Notes: generated by a model not told the origin, from the letters alone. A stretch of 64,000 bases of DNA from Colletes latitarsis (GCF_051014445.1 NW_027488365.1:7936001-8000000), one strand, 5' to 3'. Counted from the stretch's first letter, positions 23,201-37,400 are shown. Program-made: numbers and translations.

Positions 23201-25714
23201 TGCATCACGTAGTAATGTAGTACCACACTGAAACAGTCAATGAAACCTGGTTTCCATCAATATTTTAGAGGACAACGCAAGTTAGGTCTAGGTAAGGCCT
23301 GAGATTTTCACTGATCAGACTCATACATTCGCATTCTTCACATACTTGTTGAACGGATCCTGGGTTTTTTCTGGTTTGGATCACGTAGTAATGTGGTACC
23401 ACACTGAAACATTCAATTAACCCTGGTCTTGATAAATATTTTAGAGGATAACGCATGTTAGGTCTGGGTTACGTCTAGGATTTGCCCTCATCAGGCTCAT
23501 ACTTTCGCATATTTCTCATACTTCATGGCTAGATCCTGGGCTGTTTCTGCATTGTATCACGTAGTAATGTGGTACCACGCTGAAACAGTCAATTAACCTT
23601 GGTTTCGATCAATATTTTAGAGGATAACGCAAGTTAGGTCTGGGATAGGTCTAGGATTTGCCCTCATCAGGCTCTTACTATCGCATATTACTCATACTTC
23701 ATGGCTAGATCCTGGGCTATTTCTGGATTGGATCACGTAATAAAGTGGTACCACACTGAAACATTCAATGAAACCTGTTCTGGATAAATATTTTAGAGGA
23801 TAACGCATCTTAGGTCTGGGTTAGGTCTAAGATTTGCCCTCATCAGGCTCACAGTTTCGCGTTTTTCACATACTTGTTAAACAGATCCTGGGTTTTTTCT
23901 GGTTTGGATCACGTAGTAATGTGGTAGCACACTAATACAGTTAATTAAACCTGGTTTCGATCAATATTTTAGAGGATCACGCAAGCTGGGTCTGGGATAG
24001 GTCTGGGATTAGCCTTCATCAGACTCATACTTTCGCACACTTCACATACTCGTTGACAAGACCCTGGGTTTTTTTCTGGCTTGGATCACGTAGTAATGTG
24101 GTTCCACACTGAAACAGTCGATTAAACTTGGCTTCGATCAATATTTTAGAGGATAACGCAAGTTAGGTCTGGGATAGGTCTGGGATTTGCCCTCATCAGG
24201 CTCATACTTTCGCGTTTTTCACATACTTGTTGAACGGATCCTGGGTTTTTTCTGGTTTGGTTCACGTAGTAATGTGGTACCACGCTGAAACAGTCAATTA
24301 AACCTGGTTTCCATCAATATTTTAGAGGATAACGCATGTTAGGTCTAGGTTAGGCCTGGGATTTTCACTCATCAGACTCATACTTTCGCATTCTTCACAT
24401 ACTTGTCGAACTGATCCTGGGTTTTTTGTGGTTTGGAACACGTAGTAATGTGGTACCACACTGAAACATTCAATTAAACCTGGTCTTGATAAATATTTTA
24501 GAGGATAACGCATGTAAGGTCTAGGTTAGCCGTGGGATTTTCACTCATCAGACTCATACTTTCGCATATTTCTCATACTTCATGGCTAGATCCTGGGCTA
24601 TTTCTGGATTGGATCACGTAGTAAAGTGGTACCACACTGAAACATTCAATGAAACCTGGTCTGGAAAAAAATTTTAGAGGATAACGCATGTTAGGTCAAG
24701 GTTAGGTCTAAGATTTGCCCTCATCAGGCTCACAGTTTCGCGTTTTTCACATACTTGTTGAACAGATCCTGGGTTTTTTCTGGTTTGTATCACGCAGTAC
24801 TGTGGTACCACACTGAAACAGTCCATTAAACCTGGTTTGGATCAATATTTTAGAGGATAACGCATGTTAGGTCTAGGTTAGGCCTGGGATTTTCACTCAT
24901 CAGACTCATACTTTCGCATTCTTCACATACTTGTCGAACTGATCCTGGGTTTTTTGTGGTTTGGATCACGTAGTAATGTGGTACCACACTGAAACATTCA
25001 ATTAAACCTGGTCTTGATAAATATTTTAGAGGATAACGCATGATAGGTTTGGGATAGGTCTGGGATTAGCCCTCATCAGACTCATACTTTCGCACACTTC
25101 ACATACTCGTTGACGAGATCCTGGGTTTTTTTCTAGTTTGGATCACGCAGTAATGTGGTACCACACTGAAACAGTCGATTAAACCTGGTTTCGATCAATA
25201 TTTTTGAGGATAACGCATGTTAGGTCTGGGATAAGTCTGGGATTAGCCCTCATCAGACTCATACTTTCGCTTTCTTCACATACTTGTTGAACGGATCCTG
25301 GGCTTTTTATGGATTGCATCACGTAGTAATGTAGTACCACACTGAAACAGTCAATGAAAACTGGTTTCCATCAATATTTTAGAGGACAACGCAAGTTAGG
25401 TCTAGGTAAGGCCTGAGATTTTCACTGATCAGACTCATACATTCGCATTCTTAACATACTGGTTGAACGGATCCTGGGTTTTTTCTGGTTTGGATCACGT
25501 AGTAATGTGGTACCACACTGAAACATTCAATTAAACCTGGTCTTGATAAATATTTTAGAGGATAACGCATGTTAGGTCTGGGTTACGTCTAGGATTTGCC
25601 CTCATCAGGCTCATACTTTCGCATATTTCTCATACTTCATGGCTAGATCCTGGGCTGTTTCTGCATTGTATCACGTAGTAATGTGGTACCACACTAAAAC
25701 AGTAAATTAAACCT
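20261..25714. repeat. 28-mer higher-order repeat, copy 3, rearranged (5,454 bp)
   Basis: This copy is 525 bp longer than copy 2. It has lost one monomer (copy 2 about 15,650-15,825; junction at 20,570-20,591) and gained a 701 bp tandem duplication (22,045-22,745 repeated at 22,746-23,446). The arithmetic agrees: 4,929 minus 176 plus 701 equals 5,454. Otherwise it is nearly identical to copy 2. Confidence 0.85.
22045..23446. repeat. 4-mer tandem duplication, 2 x 701 bp, inside copy 3
   Basis: The four monomers at 22,045-22,745 recur at 22,746-23,446, while copies 1 and 2 have this block once. The joining monomer (22,564-22,755) is a hybrid. Its left part has markers of the monomer at 23,265 (catacattcg, ttaaccctgg) and its right part has the marker of the monomer at 21,863 (gagaataacgcatg). 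This is what unequal crossing-over between two similar monomers four units apart produces. Confidence 0.85.
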
Positions 25715-25861
25715 GGTTTCGATCAATATTTTAGAGGATCACGCAAGCTAGGTCTGGGATAGGTCTGGGATTAGCCCTCATCAGACTCATACTTTCGCAC
25801 ACTTCACATACTCGTTGACAAGATCCTGGGTTTTTTTCTGGCTTGGATCACGTAGTAATGT
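25715..25861. repeat. 28-mer higher-order repeat, truncated fourth copy
   Basis: It starts like the other copies (gaggatcacgcaagctagg at 25,734) but leaves them at about 25,862, where tgggtccacac replaces tggttccacac. From that point the sequence follows 9,492 onward (offset 16,370 bp, 93 monomers). Confidence 0.75.
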
Positions 25862-27660
25862 GGGTCCACACTGAAACAATCAATTAAACCTGGTCTTGAT
25901 AAATATTTTAGAGGATAACGCATGTTAGGTCGGGGATAGGTCTGGGATTTGCCCTCATCAGACTCATACTTTCGCACACTTCACATACTCGTTGAACAGA
26001 TCCTGCGTTATTTTCTGGTTTGGATCACATAGTAATGTGGTACCACACTGAAACATTCAATTAAACCTGGTCTTCATAAATATTTTAGAGGATAACGCAT
26101 GTTACGTCTGAGTTAGGTCTAGGATTTGCCCTCATCAGGCTCAAACTTTCGCATATTTCTCATACTTCATGGCTAGATCCTGGGCTATTTCTGGATTGGA
26201 TCACGTAGTAAAGTGGTACCACACTGAAACATTCAATGACACCTGGTCTGGATAAATATTTTAGAGGACAACGCATCTTAGGTCTGGGTTAGGTCTAAGA
26301 TTTGCCCTCATCAGGCTCACAGTTTCGCGTTTTTCACATACTTGTTGAACAGATCCTGGTTTTTTTCTGGTTTGGATCACGAAGTAGTGTGGTACCACAC
26401 TGAAACAGTCCATTAAACCTGGTTTCGCTCAAATTTTTAGAGGATAACGCAATGTTAGGTCTAGATTAGGTCTGGGATTTGCTCCCATCAGGCTCATTCT
26501 TTCGCATATTTCTCATACTTGATGGCTATATCCTGGGCTTTTTCTGGATTGCATCACGTAGTAACGTAGTACCACACTGAAACAGTCAATGAAACCTGGT
26601 TTCCATCAATATTTTAGAGGACAACGCAAGTTAGATCTAGGTAAGGCCTGAGATTTTCACTGATCAGACTCATACATTCGCATTCTTCACATACTTGTAG
26701 AACGGATCCTGGGTTTTTTCTGGTTTGGATCACGTAGTAATGTGGTACCACACTGAAACATTCAATTAAACCTGGTCTTGATAAATATTTTAGAGGATAA
26801 CGCATGTTAGGTCTGGGTTACGTCTAGGATTTGCCCTCATCAGGCTCATACTTTCGCATATTTCTCATACTTCATGGCTAGATCCTGGGCTGTTTCTGCA
26901 TTGTTTCACGTAGTAATGTGGTACCACGCTGAAACAGTCAATTAAACCTGGTTTCGATCAATATTTTAGAGGATAACGCAAGTTAGGTCTGGGATAGGTC
27001 TAGGATTTGCCCTCATCAGGCTCTTACTATCGCATATTACTCATACTTCATGGCTAGATCCTGGGCTATTTCTGGATTGGATCACGTAGTAGAGTGGTAC
27101 CACACTGAAACATTCAATGAAACCTGTTCTGGATAAATATTTTAGAGGATAACGCATCTTAGGTCTGGGTTAGGTCTAAGATTTGCCCTCATCAGGCTCA
27201 CAGTTTCGCGTTTTTCACATACTTGTTAAACAGATCCTAGGTTTTTTCTGGTTTGGATCACGTAGTAATGTGGTAGCACACTAAAACAGTCAATTAAACC
27301 TGGTTTCGATCAATATTTTAGAGGATCACGCAAGCTGGGTCTGGGATAGGTCTGGGATTAGCCCTCATCAGACTCATACTTTCGCACACTTCACATACTC
27401 GTTGACAAGACCCTGGGTTTTTTTCTGGCTTGGATCACGTAGTAATGTGGTTCCACTCTGAAACAGTCGATTAAACTTGGCTTCGATCAATATTTTAGAG
27501 GATAACGCAAGTTAGGTCTGGGATAGGTCTGGGATTTGCCCTCATCAGGCTCATACTTTCGCGTTTTTCACATACTTGTTGAACGGATCCTGGGTTTTTT
27601 CTGGTTTGGTTCACGTAGTAATGTGGTACCACGCTGAAACAGTCAATTAAACCTGGTTTC
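25862..27660. repeat. Rearranged relative of the 28-mer
   Basis: Positions 25,862-26,440 follow 9,492-10,070. After that come blocks matching the 28-mer interior: the aaatttttagagg monomer, the gamma-prime pair near 26,540, the monomer at 26,614 and the ttactatcgcatattac monomer near 27,020, ending near 27,650. Differences from copies 1-3 are more frequent than among those copies (for example gcaatgttagg near 26,450, ttagatctagg near 26,632 and cttgtagaacgg near 26,695), so it is an older or less homogenised edge of the block. Confidence 0.7.
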
Positions 27661-28222
27661 GATCAATATTTTAGAGGATAACGCAAGTTAGGTCTGGGAT
27701 AGGTCTAGGATTTGCCCTCATCAGGCTCTTACTATCGCATATTACTCATACTTCATGGCTAGATCCTGGGCTATTTATGGTTTGGATCACGTAGTAGTGT
27801 GGTACCACACTGAAACAGTCCATTAAACCTGGTTTCGCTCAATATTTTAGAGGATAACGCATGTTAGGTCTAGGTCAGTCCTGGGATTTTCACTCATCAG
27901 GCTCACATTTTCGCGTTTTTCACATACTTGTTGAACGGATCCTGGGTTTTTTCTGGTTTGGATCACGTAGTAATGTGGTACCACACTAAAACAGTCAATT
28001 AAACCTGGTTTCGATCAATATTTTAGAGGATAACGCAAGTTAGGTCTGGGATAGGTCTAGGATTTGCCCTCATCAGGCTCTTACTATCGCATATTACTCA
28101 TACTTCATGGCTAGATCCTGGGCTATTTCTGGTTTGGATCACGTAGTAGTGTGGTACCACACTGAAACAGTCCATTAAACCTGGTTTCGCTCAATATTTT
28201 AGAGGATAACGCATGTTAGGTC
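27641..28222. repeat. 352 bp dimer duplication
   Basis: About 230 bp at 27,641-27,870 recur 352 bp later at 27,993-28,222, including the unusual ttactatcgcatattactc block followed by the tagtagtgtgg palindrome monomer. This pairing of a gamma-like left half with a beta-like right half is not seen in the 28-mer copies. Confidence 0.68.
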
Positions 28223-31000
28223 TAGGTTAGCCCTGGGATTTTCACCCATCAGACTCATACTTTCGCATTCTTCTTATACTTGTTGAACTGATCCTGGGTT
28301 TTTTCTGGTTTGGATCCCGTAGTAGTGTGGTACCACAATAAAACAGTCGATTAAACCTGGTTTCGATCAATATTTTAGAGGATAACGCAAGTTAAGTCTG
28401 GGATTGGTCTGGGATTTGACCTCATCAGACTCATACTTTCGCATTCCTCACTTACTTGTTGAACGGATCCTGGGTTTTTTCTGGTTTGTATCACGTAGTA
28501 ATGTGGTACCACACTGAAACAGTCCATTAAACCTGGTTTGGATCAATATTTTAGAGGATAACGCATGTTAGGTCTAGGTTAGCCCTGAGATTTTCACTCA
28601 TCAGACTCATACTTTCGCATTCTTCTTATACTTGTTGAACTGATCCTGGGTTTTTTCTGGTTTGGATCACGTAGTAATGTGGTACCACACTGAAACAGTC
28701 GATTAAACCTGGTTTCGATCAATATTTTAGAGGATAACGCAAGTTAAGTCTGGGATTGGTCTGGGATTTGACCTCATCAGACTCATACTTTCGCACACTT
28801 CACATACTCGTTGAACAGATCCTGGGTTATTTTCTGGTTTGGATCACATAGTAATGTGGTACCACACTGAAACAGTCGATTAAACCTGGTTTCGATCAAT
28901 ATTTTTGAGGATAACCCATGTTAGGTCTAGGTTAGGCCTGGGATTTTCACTGATCAGACTCATACTTTCGCATTCTTCACATACTTGTTGAACGGATCCT
29001 GGGTTTTTTCTGGTTTGGATCACGTAGTAATGTGGGTCCACACTGAAACAATCAATTAAACCTGGTCTTGATAAATATTTTAGAGGATAACGCATGTTAG
29101 GTCTGGGATAGGTCTGGGATTTGCCCTGATCACACTCATACCTACGCACACTTCACATACTCGTTGAACTGATCCTGGGTTATTTTCTGGTTTGGATCAC
29201 ATAGTAATGTGGTACCAAACTGAAACAGTCGATTAAACCAGGTTTCGATCAATATTTTAGAGAATAACGCATGTTAGGTCTAGGTTACCCCTGGGATTTT
29301 CACTCATCAGACTCATACTTTCGCATTCTTCTTATACTTGTTGAACTGATCCTGGGTTTTTTCTGGTTTGGATCACGTAGTAATGTGGTACCACACTGAA
29401 ACAGTCGATTAAACCTGGTTTCGATCAATATTTTAGAGGATAACGCATGTTAGGTCTAGGTTAGGCCTGGGATTTTCACTCATCAGACTGATACATTCGC
29501 ATTCCTCACATACTTGTTAAACGGATCCTGGGTTTTTACTGGTTTGGATCACGTAGTAATGTGGTACCACACTGAAACAGTCGATTAAACCTGGTTTCGA
29601 TCAATATTTTAGAGAATAATTCATGTTAGGTCTAGGTTAGGTCTGGGATTTGCTCTCATGAGGCTCATTCTTTCGCATATTTCTCATACTTGATGGCTAG
29701 ATCATGGGCTGTTTCTGGATTGTATGACGTAGTAATGTGGTACCACGCTGAAACAGCGAATTAAACCTGGTTTCGATCAATATTTTAGAGGATAACGCAA
29801 GTTAGGTCTAGGTTAGGCCTGGGATTTGCCCTCATCAGGGTCATACTTTCGCAGTTTTAACATACATGTTGACCTGATCGAGGGTTTTTTCTGCTTTGGA
29901 TCACGTAGTAAAGTGGTACCACACTGAAACATTCAATTAAACCTGGTCTTGATAAATATTTTAGAGGATAACGCATGTTAGGTTTGGGTTAGGTCTAGGA
30001 TTTGCCCTCATCAGGCTCACAGTTTCGCGTTTTTCACATACTTCTCGATCAGATCCTGGGTTTTTTGTGGTTTGGATCACGTAGTAATGTGGTACCACAC
30101 TGAAACAGTCGATTAAACCTGGTTTCGATCAATATTTTAGAGGATAACGCAAGTTAAGTCAGGGATTGGTCTGGGATTTGACCTCATCAGACTCATACTT
30201 TCGCACACTTCACATACTCGTTGAACAGATCCTGGGTTACTTTCTGGTTTGGATCACATAGTAACGTGGTACCACACTGAAACAGTCGATTAAACCAGGT
30301 TTCGATCAATATTTCTGAGGATAACGCATGTTAGGTATAGGTTAGGCCTGGGATTTTCACTCATCAGACTCATACTTTCGCATTCTTCACATACTTGTAG
30401 AACGGATCCTGGGTTTTTTCTGGTTTGGATCACGTAGTAATGTGGGGCCACACTGAAACAGTCAATTAAACCTGGTCTTGATAAATATATTAGAGGATAA
30501 CGCAAGTTAAGTCTGGGATTGGTCTGGGATTTGACCTCATCAGACTCATACTTTCGCACCCTTCACATACTTGTTGTACGGATCCTGGGTTTTTTCGGGT
30601 TTGGATCACGTAGTAATGTGGGTCCACACTGAAACAATCAATTAAACCTGGTCTTGATAAATATTTTAGAGGATAACGCATGTTAGGTCTGGGATAGGTA
30701 TGGGATTTGCCCTCATCAGACTCATACTTTCGCACACTTCACATACTCGTTGAACAGATCCTGGGTTATTTTCTGGTTTGGATCACATAGGAATGTGGTA
30801 CCACACTGAAACAGTCGTTTAAACCAGGTTTCGATCAATATTTTTGAGGATAACGCATGTTAGGTCTAGGTTAGGCCTGGGATTTTCACTCATCAGACTC
30901 ATACTTTCGCATTCTTCACATACTTGTTGAACAGATGCTGGGTTTTTTCTGGTTTGTATCACGCAGTAGTGTGGTACCACACTGAAACAGTCCATTAAAC
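28200..31000. repeat. Mixed-monomer domain with a private alpha variant
   Basis: No long clean HOR is visible here. A private variant with cattcttcttatacttg and ttgaactgatcc occurs three times, near 28,265, 28,617 and 29,323. It is interspersed with delta monomers carrying aagttaagtctgggattgg near 28,390, 28,740, 30,150 and 30,505. The pattern fits short-range shuffling of single monomers and not block amplification. Confidence 0.6.
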
Positions 31001-31399
31001 CTGGTTTGGATAAATATTTTAGAGGATAACGAATGTTAGGTCTGGGTTAGGTCTAGGATTTGCCCTCATCAGGCTCATACTTTCGCATATTTCTCATACT
31101 TCATGGCTAGATCCTAGGCTATTTCTGGATTGGATCACGTAGTAAAGTGGTACCACACTGAAACATGCAATGAAACCTGGTCTGGATAAATATTTTAGAG
31201 GACAACGCATCTTAGGTCTGGGTTAGGTCTAAGATTTGCCCTCATCAGGCTCACAGTTTCGCGTTTTTCACATACTTGTTGAACAGATCCTGGGTTTTTT
31301 CTGGTTTGGATCACGTAGTAATGTGGTACCACACTAAAACAGTCAATTAAACCTGGTTTCGATCAATATTTTAGAGGATCACGCAAGCTAGGTCTGGGA

Positions 31400-34300
31400 T
31401 AGGTCAGGGATTTGCCCTCGTCAGGCTCATACTTTCGCGTTTTTCACATACTTGTTCAACAGATCCTGGGTTTTTCCGGTTTGGGTCACGTACTAGTGTG
31501 GTACCACACTGAAACAGTCGATTAAACCTGGTTTCGATCAATATTTTTGAGGATAACGCATGTTAGGTCTAGGTTAGGCCGGGGATTTTCACTCAGCAGA
31601 CTCGTACTTTCGCATTCTTCACATACTTGTTGAACGGATCCTGGGTTTTTACTGGTTTGGATCACATAGTAATGTGGTACCACACTGAAACATTCAATTA
31701 AACCTGGTCTAGATAAATATTTTAGAGGATAACGCATGTTAGGTCTGGGTTAGGTCTAGGATTTGCCCCCATCAGGCTCATACTTTCGCAGTTTTAACAT
31801 GCATGTTGACCTCATCGAGGGTTTTTTCTGCGATGGATCACGTAGTAAAGTGGTACCACAACTAAAACAGTCAATTGAACCTGGTTTCGATCATTATTTT
31901 AGAGGATAACGCAAGTTAGGTCTGGGATAGGTCTGGGATTAGCCCTCATCAGACTCATACTTTCGCATTCTTCACATACTTGTTGACCTGATCGAGTGTT
32001 TTTTCTGCTTTGGATCACGTAGTAAAGTGGTACCACACTGAAACAGTCCATTAAACCTGGTTTGGATCAATATTTTAGAGAATAACGCATGTTAGGTCTA
32101 GGTTAGGTCTGGGATTTTCACTCATCAGACTCATACTTTCGCATTCTTCACATACTTGTTGAACGGATCCTGGGTTTTTACTGGTTTGGATCACGTAGTA
32201 ATGTGGTACCACACTGAAACAGTCAATTACACCTGGATTCGATCAATACTTTGGAGAGTAATTCATGTTAGGTCTAGGTTAGGTCTGGGATTTGCTCTCA
32301 TCTGGCTCATTCTTTCGCATATTTCACATACTTGATGTCTAGATCCTGGGCTTTTTCTGGATTGCATCACGTAGTAATGAAGTACAACACTGAAACAGTC
32401 AATTAAACCTGGTTTCCATCAATATTTTACCGGACAACGCATGTTAGGTCTAGGTTAGGCCTGGGATTTGCCCTCATCAGGGTCATACTTTCGCAGTTTT
32501 AACATACATGTTGACCTGATCGAGGGTTTTTTCCGCTTTGGATCACGTAGTAAAGTGGTACCACACTGAAGCAGTCCATTAAACCCGGTTTGGATCAATA
32601 TTTTAGAGGATAACGTATGTTAGGTTTGGGTTAGGTCTAGGATTTGCCCTCATCAGGCTCATACTTTCGCATATTTCTCATACTTCATGGCTAGATCCTG
32701 GGCTGTTTCTGGATTGTATCACGAAGTAATGTGGTGCCACGCTGAAACCGTCAATTAAACCTGGTTTCGCTCAATATTTTAGAGGATAACGCAAGTTAGG
32801 TCTGGGATAGGTCTGGGATTTGCCCTCATCAGGCTCATACTTTCGCGTTTTTCACATACTTGTTGAACAGATCCTGGGTTTTTTCCGGTTTGGGTCACGT
32901 AGTAGTGTGGTACCACACTGAAACATTCAATTAAACCTGGTCTAGATAAATATTTTAGAGGATAACGCATGTTAGGTCTGGCTTAGGTCTAGGATTTGCC
33001 CTTATCAGGCTCATACTTTCGCATATTTCTCATACTTCATGGCTAGATCCTGGGCTGTTTCTGGATTGTATCACGAAGTAATGTGGTACCACGCTGAAAC
33101 CGTCAATTAAACCTGGTTTCGTTCAATATTTTAGAGGATAACGCAAGTTAGGTCTGGGATAGGTCTGGGATTTGCCCTCATCAGGCTCATACTTTCGCGT
33201 TTTTCACATACTTGTTGAACAGATCCTGGGTTTTTTCCGGTTTGGGTCACGTAGTAGTGTGGTACCACACTGAAACAATCAATTAAACCTGGTCATGATA
33301 AATATTTTAGAGGATAACGCATGTTAGGTCTGGGTTTGGTCTAGGATTTGCCCTCGTCAGGCTCATACTTTCGCATATTTCTCATACTTCATGGCTAGAT
33401 CCTGGGCTATTTCTGGATTGGATCACGTAGTAATGTGGTACCACACTGAAACAGTCGATTAAACCAGGTTTCTATGAATATTTTTGAGGATAACGCAAGT
33501 TAGGTCTGGGATAGGTCTGGGATTTGCCCTCATCAGGCTCATACTTTCGCGTTTTTCACATACTTGTTGAACAGATCCTGGGTTTTTTCCGGTTTGGGTC
33601 ACGTAGTAGTGTGGTACCACACTGAAACAGTCGATTAAACCTGGTTTCGATCAATATTTTTGAGGATAACGCATGTTAGGTCTAGGTTACGTCTGGGATT
33701 TTCACTCATCAGGCTCATACTTTCGCATTTTTCTCATACTTCATGGCTAGATCCTGGGCTGTTTCTGGATTGTATCACGTAGTAATGTGGTACCACACTG
33801 AAACAGTCTATTAAACCTGGTTTCGCTCAATATTTTAGAAGATAACGCATGTTAGGCCTAGGTTAGGCCTGGGATTTTCACTCATCAGACACATGTTTGC
33901 GCATTCTTCACATACTTGTTGAACGGACCCTGGGTTTTTCCTGGTTTGGATCAGGTAGTAATGTGGGACCACACTGGAGCAGTCAATTAAACCTGGTTTC
34001 GATCAATGTTTTAGAGAATATTTCATGTTAGGTCTAGGTTAGGTCTGGGATTTGCTCTCATCAGGCTCATTCTTTCGCATATTTCTCATACTTGATGGCT
34101 AGATCCTGGGCTTTTTCTGGATTGAATCACGTAGTAATGAAGTACAACACTGAAACAGTCAATTAAACCTGGTCTTGATAAATATTTTAGAGGATAACGC
34201 ATGTTAGGTTTGGGTTAGGTCTAGTATTTGCCCCCATCAGGCTCATACTTTCGCATATTTCTCATACTTCATGGCTGGATCCTGGGCTATTTCTGGATTG

Positions 34301-36364
34301 GATCACGTGGTAATGTGGTACCACACTGAAACAGTCAATTAAACCTGGTTTCCATCAATATTTTAGAGGAAAACGCATGTTAGGTCTAGGTTAGGCCTGG
34401 GATTTGCCCTCATCAGGGTCATACTTCCGCAGTTTTAACATACATGTTGACCTGATCGAGGGTTTTTTCTGCTTTGGATCACGTAGTGAAGTGGTACCGC
34501 ACTGAAGCAGACCACTAAACCTGGTTTGGATGAATATTTTAGAGGATAACGCATGTTAGGTTTGGGTTAGGTCTAGGATTTGCACTCATCAGGCTCATAC
34601 TTTCGCATATTTCTCATATTTCATGGCTAGATCCTGGGCTGTTTCAGGATTGTATCACGTAGTAATGTGGTACCACGCTGAAACGGTCAATTAAAACTGG
34701 TTTCGATCAATATTTTAGAGGATAACGCAAGTTTGGTCTGGGATAGGTCTGGGATTTGCCCTCATCAGGCTCATACTTTCGCGTTTTTCACATACTTGTA
34801 CAACAGATCCTGGGTTTTTCCGGTTTGGGTCACGTACTAGTGTGGTACCACACTGAAACAGTCGATTAAACCCGGTTTCGATCAATATTTTAGAGGATAA
34901 CGCATGTTAGGTCTAGGTTGGGCCTGGGATTTTCACTCATCAGACACATGTTTGCGCATTCTTCACATACTTGTTGAACGGACCCTGGGTTTTTCCTGGT
35001 TTGGATCAGGTAGTAATGTGGGACCACACTGAAACAGTCAATTACACCTGGATTCGATCAATACTTTGGAGAGTAATTCATGTTAGGTCTAGGTTAGGTC
35101 TGGGATTTGCTCTCATCTGGCTCATTCTTTCGCATATTTCACATACTTGATGTCTAGATCCTGGGCTTTTTCTGGATTGCATCACGTAGTAATGAAGTAC
35201 AACACTGAAACAGTCAATTAAACCTGGTTTCCATCAATATTTTACAGGACAACGCATGTTAGGTCTAGGTTAGGCCTGGGATTTGCCCTCATCAGGGTCA
35301 TACTTTCGCAGTTTTAACATACATGTTGACCTGATCGAGGGTTTTTTCCGCTTTGGATCACGTAGTAAAGTGGTACCACACTGAAGCAGTCCATTAAACC
35401 CGGTTTGGATCAATATTTTAGAGGATAACGTATGTTAGGTTTGGGTTAGGTCTAGGATTTCCCCTCATCAGGCTCATACTTTCGCATATTTCTCATACTT
35501 CATGGCTAGATCCTGGGCTTTTTTTGGATTGCATCACGTAGTAATGAAGTACAACACTGAAACAGTCAATTAAACCTGGTTTCCATCAATATTTTAGAGG
35601 ACAACGCATGTTAGGTCTAGGTTAGGCCTGGGATTTGCCCTCATCAGGGTCATACTTTCGCAGTTTTAACATACACGTTGACCTGATCGAGGGTTTTTTC
35701 CGCTTTGGATCACGTAGAAAAGTGGTACCACACTGAAGCAATCCATTAAACCCGGTTTGGATCAATATTTTAGAGGATAACGCATGTTAGGTTTGGGTTA
35801 GGTCTAGGATTTGCCCTCATCAGGCTCATACTTTCGCATATTTCTCATACTTCATGGCTAGATCCTGGACTTTTTCTGGATTGTTTCACGTAGTAATGTG
35901 GTACCACGCTGAAACAGTCAATTAAACCTGGTTTCGATCAATATTTTAGAGGATAACGCAAGTTAGGTCTGGGATAGGTCTGGGATTCGCCCTCATCAGG
36001 CTCATACTTTCGCGTTTTTCACATACTTGTTGAACAGATCCTGGGTTTTTTCTGGTTTGAGTCACGTAGTAATGTGGTACCACACTGAAACAGTCGATTA
36101 AACCAGGTTTCGATCAATATTTTTGAGGATAACGCATGTTAGGTCCAGGTTAGGCCTGGGATTTTCACTCATCAGACTCATACTTTCGCATTCTTCACAT
36201 ACTTGTTGAACGGATCCTGGGCTTTTTCTGGATTGCATCACATAGTAATGAAGTACAACACAGAAACAGACAATTAAAACTGGTTTCCATCAATATCTTA
36301 GAGGACAACGCAAGTTAGGTCTGGGATAGGTCTGGGATTTGCCCTCATCAGACTCATACTTTCG
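31400..36364. repeat. Mixed domain, with a shortened collinear copy at 54.0-55.9 kb
   Basis: Several blocks recur in the same order about 20-22 kb downstream: 31,461-31,620 (offset about 22,541), 31,780-32,250 (offset 22,717) and 35,580-36,364 (offset 19,550). Within the domain, 32,221-32,660 matches 35,036-35,475 at 2,815 bp (16 monomers), with the rare marker acacctggattcgatc. Epsilon monomers are unusually frequent here. Confidence 0.68.
32600..33270. repeat. 352 bp dimer duplication, gamma plus beta
   Basis: The pair made of a gamma monomer with cacgaagtaatgtgg and a beta monomer with ttttttccggtttggg recurs at an offset of 352 bp (32,701 matches 33,053). The beta member appears again near 33,540-33,610. 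The ccggtttgggtc variant is concentrated at about 31.5-34.9 kb and recurs near 54.0 kb. Confidence 0.65.
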
Positions 36365-36719
36365 CATTCTTCACATACTTGTTGAACGGATCCTGGGTTT
36401 TTTCTGGTTTGGATCACGTAGTAATGTGGTACCACACTGAAACATTCAAACAAACCAGGTCTTGACAAATATTTTAGATGATAACGCATGTTAGGTCTGG
36501 GTTAGGTCTAGGATTTGCCCCCATCAGGCTCATACTTTCGCATATTTCTCATACTTCATGGCTAGATCCTGGGCTATTTCTGGATTGGATCACGTAGTAA
36601 TGTGGTACCACACTGAAACAGTCAATTAAACCTGGTTTCGATCAATATTTTAGAGGACAATGCAAGTTAGGTCTGGCATAGGTCTGGGATTCGCCCTCAT
36701 CAGACTCATACTTTCGCGT

Positions 36720-37400
36720 TTTTCACATACTTGTTGAACTGATCGAGAGTTTTTTCTGCTTTGGATCACGTAGTAAAGTGGTACCACACTGAAACAGTCC
36801 ATTAAACCTGGTTTGGATCAATATTTTTGAGGATAACGCATGTTAGGTCTAGGTTAGGCCGGGGAATTTCACTCATCAGGCTCATACTTTCGCATATTTC
36901 TCATACTTCATGGCTAGATCCTGGGCTGCTTCTGGATTGTATCACATAGTAATGTGGTACCACGCTGAAACAGTCGATTAAACCTGGATTCGACCAATAT
37001 TTTAGAGGATAACGCATGCTAGGTCTAGGTTAGGCCTGGGATTTGCCCTCATCAGGGTCATACTTTCGCAGTTTTAACATACATGTTGACCTGATCGAGA
37101 GTTTTTTCTGCTTTGGATCACGAAGTAAAGTGGTACCACACTGAAACAGTCCATTAAACCTGGTTTGGATCAATATTTTTGAGGATAACGCATGTTAGGT
37201 CTAGGTTAGGCCGGGGAATTTCACTCATCAGACTCATACTTTCGCATATTTCTCATGCTTCATGGCTAGATCCTGGGCTGTTTCTGGATTGTATCACATA
37301 GTAATGTGGTACCACGCTGAAACAGTCGATTAAACCTGGTTTCGATCAATATTTTAGAGGATAACGCATGTTAGGTCTAGGTTAGGCGTGGGATTTGCCC
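36720..37400. repeat. 352 bp dimer duplication, epsilon-type plus gamma
   Basis: The rare marker ggccggggaatttcactc occurs at about 36,859 and 37,211, 352 bp apart. Each is followed by a gamma monomer with tatcacatagtaatg and preceded by a cgagagttttttctgc region. The two copies differ at a few sites. Confidence 0.65.

Noticed and set aside
25715..27660. Full fourth copy of the 28-mer
   Set aside because: Only the first 147 bp follow the unit start. After that the segment follows 9.49 kb and then interior blocks in a changed arrangement, so it is a rearranged relative.
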